Part shown: one piece after another, positions 21,856-30,698 of the stretch
Layout of the letters: every line of letters begins with the position of its first letter
Position numbering within the stretch: position 1 is the first letter of the stretch
NCBI GenBank assembly: GCA_030407315.1
Contig: JALQPE010000460.1
Span: forward strand, 1 to 64,000
Reading direction: 5' to 3'
Length of the DNA: 64,000 nt
From: Asparagopsis taxiformis
Taxonomy: Eukaryota > Rhodophyta > Florideophyceae > Bonnemaisoniales > Bonnemaisoniaceae
Notes under the pieces: model-generated
Seen by the model: the letters and a program-made list of their open reading frames with translations, nothing else
Database searches by the model: none
Told to the model about the DNA's origin: nothing
Program-made: the position numbers and the translations under genes

Positions 21856-24800
21856 TGCAATTCACAAACGTGATGCACTAGCTGTTGTCAGTGAAGTCTA
21901 TAGTGACTTTCTAGAGCTGCTCAACACCAAGAGAGGTACAAGTGAATCATTTCGAAACTTTGAGCGCAGGTTCGAAGCAAAAACCAGCAAATTTAATTCC
22001 AATGCTGCTACTACAAAGCTACCGGAATCGCTTGTAGCCTTCATGCTTCTTGCCAATTCTGCCGTAGACAGTAACCAGCGCATCTCTGTACTTGCCTCCT
22101 CCGCTCCAAGAGACGCAAAGCTCACCCCAGCAAGCACCACTGATGACTTCCTCCAAGATCTTTCGTATGAATCAATTGCATCTGTTATAAGACAATGTGA
22201 TAAGCCGAAAGGACAGATATCCGATCTGGCGATGCATGCTCATGCTACTAAGATGCCAAGACAGAAGAAGAAGCTCAGTCCTCGAGAGCTTGCTGATTTG
22301 AAATCAAAAAGCAGATGCAGAAAATGCAAAAAGATAGGCCATTGGGCGATAGATCACTCCACAGATCTAGATCTTGCATCTTCGAGCTTGCTACCTGATC
22401 CTACTATCCACCCCCGAAATGATAAGCCTAAGAACTCATCTCTTACCTTCAACATGGCTCGTATTACTCCAGCCATCGATGAATCGCCCCTGCATTATGC
22501 TGGTCCACTAGTTGACAATGCGGCTCCTTACAGTGGCTTAGGTGTCGACGAATTTCATCTGATCCAGCCAATTGTGTGCCCCAATTGGAGCGGTAGCTTA
22601 GACCCGCTCCCACCTGCAATTTCCGATCGCCCTTATTGGCAGTATGGATCTGGACTGCATAGCAGTGAATCGCGAAAGATCATTGGATCAGTGCTCCTCA
22701 CTATGCGCACAAATGATGGAAATACAGTCAATGTCAGACACCTCGTCATTGAAGGATCATCACCTTGGGTTATTGGCCGAAACATTGTTCGAAAATGCAA
22801 CATTTTATATGATGATCGAAATATTTTACAGCTACCGATCCGCTCCTCCTCTGGGGAAAAAGACTTTGTACCAATGATCGATGATGACATGCACTCGTAT
22901 ATTTCGTATAGCATGTTCATCAATGATGATGTCACACTTTCTACACGTGTCCACAAGTCATTCTTTTGTGCAACTGCACAGCTTCCGTCTGAAGACTCCT
23001 CAACACGTAGCATCTCCAAACAAATGTCTCTGGTTGACATGGTACACCGCCACGTGTGTGGGCATTCTTCGTATGGAGATATCAAGACACTGCTGGTCAG
23101 AAATGGATTGTGGAACAATGACACCAAGCGTTACCTCGCTCAAGTTATTGAAACGTGTAATGGCTGCAGACATACAAGCCAGCCGTCTCAGGCACGAAAA
23201 GTCTCACTCAGCTCAATGTGCAGAGAATTCAATCAAGTTGTATGCGTCGATCACTTTTTTCTGGACAACATGTGCGTGTTCCATGCAATGGACTCTGTAA
23301 CACGTTATTCGGTAGGTACAGTTGTACCAGACACCTCTATGAATCATGCAGTCCGCGCCTTTGATGCTCATTGGCTATCCACATTCTGGACCCCTGAAAA
23401 AGTACTGTTCGATCCTGGATTCAAAGGATCAGATTTCACGAAATATTTACAAGAACTCGGGGTTATGATTGCACCGCTCCCTGCTCGCCGCCACAACAAT
23501 AATGTGATTGAATCCAAACATAGAATTCTCCGTGACATATTTCTAAGACTGAAAGCTGAAAATGAAGATACTGATGTGGTATTACTTATTCAACAATCAT
23601 TCCGCATCTCCAACAATTTATATGGAAACAACGTATTAAGTGCACACGAACTTGCCAAAGGATATACAAGACCTGTAACTCCCGGTGCATCAATCATACG
23701 TGTCCCAGAAGAGCTCGATCAAGCTCAACAGAAGTTGCAAGCAAGGCGGAAATTGTCGCTAATATTGCAATCCAAAGCTACTACAGTTACACCTGTCCAC
23801 GTTGGAGACCTCGTTGAAGTATTCATCAAACGATCTAACGAAAAACGCGGAAAATGGTCAAGTCCAAAAGCAGTTTTGAGTTTTGACAAACAGCATCAAA
23901 CTGTAAGTCTCCCAGGCAAAAATGGAAGAGTTATTCATGCTGCAGTCGAAGATATCCGACCTGCAATCACAGAGTCCCCTTTGGCAGTTGCAGTTCAATC
24001 AACTATAGATGAGTTGGACAGTGAAATAGAGTGTGGTATGACTGGACTCCAAGATTCTGACGAAGGCGACGTTACAAGTACTGCGCGATCTAAACATGAT
24101 GCAGACTTTGACTTGAGCGAAGGAAAGAGTATTCGGCAAGATACATCTACTCATTCTGCACCTACTCCTCATTCAGCTAACCCTATTGGACAGGCACCAG
24201 TACACTCCGACAAAAATGATTCACACACTTCAATATCTGTTGGTGACAAGATCGCTGTTTTTTGGCCAGACGACGAAAAATATTACTCCGGTACAGTATC
24301 CAAGTACTTTCCACGCAGTGGAAAGCACAAAATTGTTTACGACGATGGACAATGCGAGACTCTTGATATGGACACCGAAATATGGAGAAATGATAGAATT
24401 GGCCAGTCGACATCTCTGTCTACCAATGAGATCCAAGTAGTGCCTGGCACTGAGCTAACAAGTCAAGAACGAGAAGCTACTCAACAGTACTACCAACGCT
24501 TTAATTCGAAAGAATTTTTATTGAATGATGCACAAGATTTACCCTCATTTGTTACACAAAATGCATACGAGAGAGAGGAAGACTCATTCAAGAAAACGGT
24601 ACAGGAGATACATGTGTCAGAAGTTCCCAAATCATCTAACATAATCTCAAGCCATGTATTATACAAGGTCAAAACTTTGGATGATGGGTCTCGCCTAGTC
24701 AAAGCGCGTATTGCCCCTCATGGCAACAAAGACAGAGACAAGCATCTACTGCGAACAGATTCAGCAACTTGTCCGCCAGTAGGTTTACGGATACTCCTGT

Positions 24801-26086
24801 CCTTTTGCACAATGTTCCATTGGTGTCTTGTCAAGCTTGACGTGAAATCAGCCTTTCTGCAGTCTGCAGCCGCTCATAGAAACGTGTATGTCGTTCCACC
24901 ACGTGAGTGCAAGAAAAGGATGTTCTACTGGCTGCTACTCACTGCCTCATATGGATTGGCCAATGCCAATGCCAAGTGGCAAGACCATAGTGATCAATTC
25001 CTTTTTCAGGTTGGATTTTTGCAACTTGCATATGTTCCCCAGTTATTCTACCTCACCTCCAACGATGAGTTGAAACTTATGGCAATCAAGGTTGTTGATG
25101 ATTTCTTATTCGCTGGACAACGACAGGACCTGCAGAAACTTGTGCAGCGCACAAGCAAAACATACGAACTGGGTACTATTGTCTTTTGTCCAGGAACCTT
25201 CAAGTTCTATGGAATCGATATCTTACACGACAAAGATGGCTCAATCACCCTATCTGGCGATGAAAAGCTCTTATCTATCGAATCACTTGTTATTGATCGT
25301 ATGAGACGGAAACAACAAAATGATATCCTTAATCAGATAGAGCTCACCGCATTCCGCTCGTTGAACGGCTCTATTGGATGGCTTGGTGTTACCGCTAGTC
25401 CTTTCTGCTCTTTTGCATCAAGCTACATGCAACAAAAAGGAAGTAACCCCTCAGTTCATGATTTGGTCTCTCAGCAAAACATGTTGAAATGCCTGAAGAA
25501 GCTGGGCAGCAAAATATCATACAAAAGGCCTAAATCAGGCACAACTGTGAAGCTTTCCTTGCTGGTTTTCTCTGATGCGAGCGTTCCATCCGAAACTGGA
25601 CAACTAGGATTTATTGCTGGTCTACTCTTTGGCGAGCTATGTCAAGACAGTATCATACACGTACTCCATTGGTCTTCTGCCAAGTCCAGACGCCCTGTAC
25701 GATCTACAGGAGCTGCTGAAACCCTCGCAGCCGGTATCAGTATTGATGAAGGCAAGATCCTTGTCAAAGCTTACGAGACACTGCTTCAAATGCCGATTGA
25801 CTTGATCCTGTGTGTAGATTCAAAAGACCTCTTTGATACGCTTTCGACGTGTCATGGAGCCACTGACAAAAGCATACGCGGAGATGTCGCAGTAATCAGA
25901 TACGAGTTTGAAACACAGAAAGTCAACAAAATCGTGTGGATTCCGGGAAAGTGCAACCTTAGCGACCCTTTGACCAAGTGGAACAGCCCACTCACGCATC
26001 CGTTACAGTTACTGATGTACACAGGCGAAATGCCGCTATCTTTCCCTGACGTACAAACGCGCCAATCAGATCAGCCTCTGGGTTAA
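21830..26086 (+). CDS. copia gag-pol polyprotein with an embedded Tudor-like domain
   Basis: The open frame is 1,418 codons; its GTG at 21830 is not a proven start. A gag domain is followed by a zinc knuckle CRKCKKIGHWAIDH (residues 163-176, CX2CX4HX4H, last ligand His instead of Cys). A protease-like LVDNAAPYSGLG lies near 227-238 with DNA in place of DSG. Integrase follows with an HHCC finger from about 404 and core residues in VCVDHFF, LFDPGF and NNVIES (about 472-560). A Tudor-like module occupies about 803-853 (AVFWPDDEKYYSGTV ... YDDGQCETLDM). RT shows KLDVKSAFLQS (about 1001) and VVDDFLFAG (about 1088, in place of YVDD). RNase H has FSDAS (about 1246) and ETLAAG. The order PR-IN-RT-RH is copia-specific. 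Apart from the gag frame break it looks coding-competent. Confidence 0.9.
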   Translation: MKGPDAIVNAIHKRDALAVVSEVYSDFLELLNTKRGTSESFRNFERRFEAKTSKFNSNAATTKLPESLVAFMLLANSAVDSNQRISVLASSAPRDAKLTPASTTDDFLQDLSYESIASVIRQCDKPKGQISDLAMHAHATKMPRQKKKLSPRELADLKSKSRCRKCKKIGHWAIDHSTDLDLASSSLLPDPTIHPRNDKPKNSSLTFNMARITPAIDESPLHYAGPLVDNAAPYSGLGVDEFHLIQPIVCPNWSGSLDPLPPAISDRPYWQYGSGLHSSESRKIIGSVLLTMRTNDGNTVNVRHLVIEGSSPWVIGRNIVRKCNILYDDRNILQLPIRSSSGEKDFVPMIDDDMHSYISYSMFINDDVTLSTRVHKSFFCATAQLPSEDSSTRSISKQMSLVDMVHRHVCGHSSYGDIKTLLVRNGLWNNDTKRYLAQVIETCNGCRHTSQPSQARKVSLSSMCREFNQVVCVDHFFLDNMCVFHAMDSVTRYSVGTVVPDTSMNHAVRAFDAHWLSTFWTPEKVLFDPGFKGSDFTKYLQELGVMIAPLPARRHNNNVIESKHRILRDIFLRLKAENEDTDVVLLIQQSFRISNNLYGNNVLSAHELAKGYTRPVTPGASIIRVPEELDQAQQKLQARRKLSLILQSKATTVTPVHVGDLVEVFIKRSNEKRGKWSSPKAVLSFDKQHQTVSLPGKNGRVIHAAVEDIRPAITESPLAVAVQSTIDELDSEIECGMTGLQDSDEGDVTSTARSKHDADFDLSEGKSIRQDTSTHSAPTPHSANPIGQAPVHSDKNDSHTSISVGDKIAVFWPDDEKYYSGTVSKYFPRSGKHKIVYDDGQCETLDMDTEIWRNDRIGQSTSLSTNEIQVVPGTELTSQEREATQQYYQRFNSKEFLLNDAQDLPSFVTQNAYEREEDSFKKTVQEIHVSEVPKSSNIISSHVLYKVKTLDDGSRLVKARIAPHGNKDRDKHLLRTDSATCPPVGLRILLSFCTMFHWCLVKLDVKSAFLQSAAAHRNVYVVPPRECKKRMFYWLLLTASYGLANANAKWQDHSDQFLFQVGFLQLAYVPQLFYLTSNDELKLMAIKVVDDFLFAGQRQDLQKLVQRTSKTYELGTIVFCPGTFKFYGIDILHDKDGSITLSGDEKLLSIESLVIDRMRRKQQNDILNQIELTAFRSLNGSIGWLGVTASPFCSFASSYMQQKGSNPSVHDLVSQQNMLKCLKKLGSKISYKRPKSGTTVKLSLLVFSDASVPSETGQLGFIAGLLFGELCQDSIIHVLHWSSAKSRRPVRSTGAAETLAAGISIDEGKILVKAYETLLQMPIDLILCVDSKDLFDTLSTCHGATDKSIRGDVAVIRYEFETQKVNKIVWIPGKCNLSDPLTKWNSPLTHPLQLLMYTGEMPLSFPDVQTRQSDQPLG

Positions 26087-26112
26087 GTCTCGAGACAACA
26101 AAAAAGGGTGAG

Positions 26113-26504
26113 TATGAATCAGGCATGTCAAGCTACAAACTGAACACGTGGCAGATGTTACTACGTGTGCTACCTATTGTCCCGATCAGGTAACACGAGT
26201 CCACCAAACCAGTCCTGTTGCTTGCCACGTAATTAGTAGTTCAATGATTACAATTGTGGGTGGCAATTGCGTGTACAACTCTAACATGTGCGCTGCCCAA
26301 TCCACCCACAATCGATAGCATTTAAGACGTCCATTGTAGAATAAACAGATGGCGGAACAAGGGACAGCAGGAAGAGCAACGACCTTGAGATACACTCTCC
26401 CGCTCCGCCTCATCTGACCGCTATTCGCCTCGCACATCAAGACAGCTACAGATATTGTGTAGCAGAAGGTGTCTTCGGTTCTGTTACAGACCTTTACCTT
26501 TAAA
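26113..26504 (+). repeat. 3' LTR of the copia element
   Basis: 392-bp direct repeat of 21179-21570, preceded by the purine tract at about 26095-26112 and followed by GTCCG and the resumed ABC reading frame. Confidence 0.9.
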
Positions 26505-27291
26505 GTCCGTTGCCCGTTCTGGATCGGGATCTTTAGCTCTTCCCCATAGCGATCCATGAAAATGTCTTGTACACCAATGGCTGTGACAGCATCAAAGTTG
26601 TCAACAGCTTATGATGCAACAGCGCCTGCCGCCGCATACTTTTTATGCGAATCAGCATCAAATCCGGAAATCGCCTTGATTTGAAGGGCACCAGCGGTCG
26701 CCATCAGCTGAAAGATTGCTGTGACGACCAATGGGACACGCCAGCAAGCGACGTATGCAATAATGGAACTTGGAAGGATTGCACTAGGCACATAAACAAT
26801 CGCACCAAGGGTATCTCCGATAATGCCCTTCACGAGTGTAGCCGCAGTAGCCAGACGAGTGTTAAGTGCACCGACAGCATTCTTCTTGTCATCAAAGAAT
26901 CCCATTTCCTGCTTGAGCAGGACTCTAGACGATTCTCTTCGCAACTTTCGGGTCAGACGATCACCGCTGACACTAAGCATGAACAGCTGGAAAAAGTTTC
27001 CAATGAAAACTCCACCACCAATGGCAACAAAGTACAATGACCATCTCCGGACCTCTGACGGCGTGTTGGTCGTGACCAAAACATTGATAACCTCGAAAAA
27101 AAAATGATTGCCATAACTGGGAAAGAGGCTCCAGCGAGAGCCTCATCCATGCAATTCGTCGACATGCTATCTGCGGCGAGTAGTCGTCCGATATCCTTCT
27201 GTGAAGACAACCCCTTCAGTTCGCGTAGATCACGTTCGTCGCGTAATTCCGTCTTCGACGCGACCGGAAGCCCTGCGAGATGCCCCATCAC
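26505..27291 (-). pseudogene. ABC transporter relic, transmembrane domain half
   Basis: Minus strand from 27291: a linker-like segment (ELKGLSSQKDIGRLLAADS), then DEALAGASFPVMAIIFF, the start of an ABCB second transmembrane domain. After a frame change, 27079-26609 reads RRWSLYFVAIGGGVFIGNFF, LRRESSRVLLKQEMGFFDDKKNAVGAL (the conserved intracellular loop) and hydrophobic helices. A TAA near 26609 interrupts, after which DNFDAVTAIGVQD and DRYGEELKIP continue in frame to the copia insertion. The pieces match the C-terminal half of a full-length MDR-type transporter; the first half is absent. Confidence 0.85.
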
Positions 27292-27529
27292 TCAGTCATG
27301 ATCAGTCTTGTGCCAGGTTTCGGTTTTGGATGTCAGATACCAATACACCGGTAGAGAATGGCATGCAGCTTGTAGATCGTCTCCCCATACTATCCCGGCC
27401 TCTTGGTATCTCCCAACGATTCTTGTACGTAAAACCCGAGAAGCATAACGATGGAAATCCAATGTACGTGGCGGCGACATCGTCAACAAATATTCTCGAT
27501 GTCCACCATAGCTATAGTTTCATGAACGG

Positions 27530-29592
27530 TGTCATTTCACTTTCTACATCCCTCTTCACACAACGTAGCATGAAGGGATAGAGAAGAGTGCGCAATTTGG
27601 ATAATGTTGTAGCATCCAACATTTTGTTGTTGTTGGCGTAATAAAATGGAACAGCGACCATAGGTCAGAGAGCTTGTTTTGCAACGGTGTTCCTGTTACA
27701 AGTAGTCTGTTCCGGCTGGGAAATTGCAATAGAGCTCGCCATCTCGACGAATGACTGTTCTTGATTGCCTACGCTTCATCGAGGACCAAGTACTGCCATT
27801 TGACGCGGTTACGGTATTTCTCATCCATTGTAAGTGTTTCATAGCTTGTGATACAAACCTGGAATTCAGAGTCGCGTCCATACATTCTTTTGTGGCTCCA
27901 GTACTTTCGAAGCTCATTTCGATCATTTTTGTGGCCCCAGTATGGCAAAACTTTCAATTGAGGGCAGAATCGCATCAATTCTTATTGCCAATTGCGCAAA
28001 GTTGCCTTTGGCGAAACAACTAAAAGTGGACCCCAGTTGTCTTCCATTTCGCATAGGTATGCGAGAAAAGATATAGTCTGGAGTGTCTTGCCCAGTTCCA
28101 TTTCATCTGCAAGAATTCCATTGATTCCTTGATCGTAAAGAGAGACCAGCCAAGCAAGACCACGAAGCTGATAATCTTTCATTTTGCAATTGAGAATTGT
28201 TAGTTGGCGAACAGCCGCTACTTCCTTCTTGTCAGCACATTCTAGACCGTTTTCAGCGGGTAAGGTAACGTGCCATTTGCAGTAGGCATTGGTTTTGATC
28301 CATCTCCAATATCCATAGCATCCTTCTCTTCCTCGGTGGCGCCATTCATGTCATCCATTGCTTCGCGAGCTGCTGCTCGATTTGCAGCCGCCTTCTCAGA
28401 TGCTTCTATAGCGACATTCTTGTTTTCCGTTGTCTCTGTATCAAACTTCTTAATTCGGGTTTGGTGTTCTTTCACTAATTCAGCAGCCTTTTCAGCGGCA
28501 ATGCGCTTCAGCTCTTCACCATCTTCTGCTCCTGTGTGTGCGTTAATATCAGCTGCGGCTGTGTTTTTCACGGACTTGCCTGTTTTTCTTTCTTCTCTTC
28601 CTCTGCAGCTCTTTCTCGACCATCTTCTTCAGTAGTCGCCTTTGTCTTTGCTTGCAAAAGGAAAAGAAGGCCTCTGACTGGCCGAGCAAAAACTTCAATT
28701 TGTTCTTCTGGCGTTGGCCCCTTTCATCAGCTTCCTGTCTTCGATGCTCTTTAGCTCTCGCTATCAATTTCTCGCGTTCTTCTTGCCTCTCCTTGTCCTC
28801 TTTCTTCCAATAACCCGGGAAATCACGCAGGATACGACGCGCCCTTCTGTGGGCGTCATCGATGACTCGAACGCTGCGAAATGCATACTCCTTAGATTCT
28901 CTCGCACAGGCGAGAGCAATACCCTTTGGGGGACGGTTTTGGCCGGATATATAGTTACTACGGGCTTTGACAAGCTTGGCAATTTCACTGCATTTGATGG
29001 CCGAGCGATAAGCTGTTGTGTAATCAATGGGACGCTGCCTGGGACGTTCATCCTCTCTAGTGCGCTTCGCATTTCTTTCACCTATAGGTCCTGCACTGGC
29101 TAGTCGCTTCGCAGAACCATTGAGACCGTTATCTAGGCTGAATAAACGACCAGTAGTTTTGCGACCTCCCTTGAGGATCTTTTTCTTAATAACGATTGAA
29201 CCGAGTTCGCCACCAATAGATCTGTCCTTTCGACCAGCCCTGAATTTGGATTCTACACGGTCGAGGTCTCGTTCGAATGCAATCAATACCTCATGGTCAT
29301 CGAATGCGAAGGGGACCATTAAAGTCGAGCCGCAGATTCGCAGGGAGGAGACATCAGTCGGGTCATCATCCTTCACCCAGTCTGCGCGCATAGTGCGGGC
29401 TGCTAATTGGGGGTCAATGCATGTACGGCGTATTGTACCGGCATTGGACAGAGCACCTGTGAACATGGTGGAGCGGGCGCCATCAGCTTGCTGTGGGGCC
29501 GGCGTTGATAAAGACAACAGGTTGTGCCGAACTGTTGCAGAGTGAAAATGGACGTTTGGACGTGGAGGTCCTGAACAATTCATAAGGAACAT
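27530..29592 (-). pseudogene. INO80: INO80-family chromatin remodeller relic, truncated
   Basis: INO80 ATPases slide and edit nucleosomes. ATG at 29592 opens a 347-codon frame. Its C-terminal half matches the DBINO module: YRSAIKCSEIAKLVKARS, RRARRILRDFPGYWKKEDKE, and KLKFLLGQSEAFF near the end. Further frames give an acidic/Ala linker (28571-28242) and then the SNF2 helicase N-lobe: [31 protein letters not shown] (motif I, canonical DEMGLGKT), [14 protein letters not shown] then TAA, LKVLPYWGHKND, ITSYETL, WQYLVLDEA then TAG (motif II), [10 protein letters not shown] (motif III) and [13 protein letters not shown]. The helicase C-lobe is missing. Two frameshifts, two nonsense codons at former Gln positions and a P-loop Gly-to-Glu change make it dead. 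Confidence 0.88.
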
Positions 29593-30300
29593 TTAGATGC
29601 AGACTCATTTCAAAATGTTGAAGTGCTGTGACTTGAACATGATCACAGACAGTGCACAAGTGGATCAACTCCGGAAGGAGGTACTAAACTGTTTGCTGGA
29701 CCCAAAGCGCCATCACCTCGTTTTGAAATGATTCGATTCATGAGTGGCGGTACGAAACCTGAAGAATTCATAGCAAACTAAACGTTGCTTCGCTGCGTAC
29801 TCAACCCGCCAATGTTGTAATCTCTTGTTCGTGCCGAGCTTTCCTGTCTGTTTCCGCTTTCTTGAAATTAGCTTGCAGCTTCATCAGAGACGAAAAGAAT
29901 TTTCGATATAGCGCCAAGAGATATGCGAGTTCCTCCTACGAGGTATTCGAATCGCATTATAATGTTCTCGAACTGGTCATAGTCTAGTACATCAAAAAAA
30001 ATCGCCGATGTGAAGACGTGCTTGTATGCTTAGTAGATTACACATTTTCACCAGGAAAGAAATCCGCTGTCTGTCATCAACAGACAGGCTTAGATCGGCA
30101 CATTGCATTTCAGCAGCAGAAAGACAAAAACTTGTGGTACAACTCGTCCTGTACCACACTCATCATATCCACCAATCGATGTTCGTTTAGGCTTTGGTGT
30201 AATGAGCAGATCGCGGGCAGCTCGTTGAGAAGTTGGGAAGCAATTTCAGATGGATTCGTTCCTATAACGAATCTTGGATTTAACGTGGGAATGTTAAACA
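29593..30300 (-). pseudogene. Unassigned coding-like fragments upstream of the INO80 relic
   Basis: On the minus strand, 30301-30110 reads FNIPTLNPRFVIGTNPSEIA and LNEHRLVDMMSVVQDELYHKF. A frame near 30045-29880 reads LHIGDFFDVLDYDQFENIIM and RFEYLVGGTRISLGAISKIL to a TAA, and another nearby gives KLQANFKKAETDRKARHEQE. Protein-like composition and shared strand suggest a decayed gene, possibly the lost N-terminal part of the INO80 homologue. I recognise no domain, and element D was inserted at its upstream edge. Confidence 0.35.
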
Positions 30301-30665
30301 TGTAACAAATCTTTGTTCCTCTCTTCGCAATATCCTGTGACCTTTCTTGACAATGTTCGATACACTGTAGAGTTAGTTTAATGTTTGCCTATGACCAGAG
30401 TTCTTGATCCTGGTCAAAGTTGATCATTTCAGATGATGATCTGATATTGTCTCCTCTGATGATGGCTCTCTCTATTAGAGGGCATTTCATCTCCACTTAA
30501 ATGTTGTTTGTGGAGTCAATGTTGATTGTTATCAACATTATCTATCCGTTTGTGTTATGTCTGAAGTATTCTATCTAATTATTTCAACGGTAGTTCAAGT
30601 TGTCTGTTATTTGCATTCTGCAAATATTTTGTAGCTTGTATTGCTTCAAGCCACAAATGGCTACA
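30301..30665 (-). repeat. 3' LTR of element D
   Basis: 365 bp. Relative to the 5' LTR of the same element it has C at 30341 and T at 30555 (plus-strand bases). The 3' LTR of element C carries the equivalent variants. It is preceded, in element orientation, by a G-rich tract (CATGGGGCGG). Confidence 0.95.
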
Positions 30666-30698
30666 CCGCCCCATGCTCTGGAACAGAGTATCATTATG

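Larger units (their letters stand above)
21179..26504 (+). mobile_element. Ty1/copia LTR retrotransposon inserted in the ABC gene
   Basis: Two 392-bp LTRs (21179-21570 and 26113-26504) flank a gag-pol region. The direct repeats differ at one base I can see (CTATTATCCC in the 5' LTR, CTATTGTCCC in the 3'). The insertion lies between GTCCA (21174-21178) and GTCCG (26505-26509), read as a 5-bp target duplication with one later change. The ABC frame is continuous across the site if the element is removed. A purine-rich tract (AACAAAAAAGGGTGAG) precedes the 3' LTR. LTR termini are not canonical TG...CA under this boundary choice. The near-identical LTRs indicate a fairly young insertion. Confidence 0.92.
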
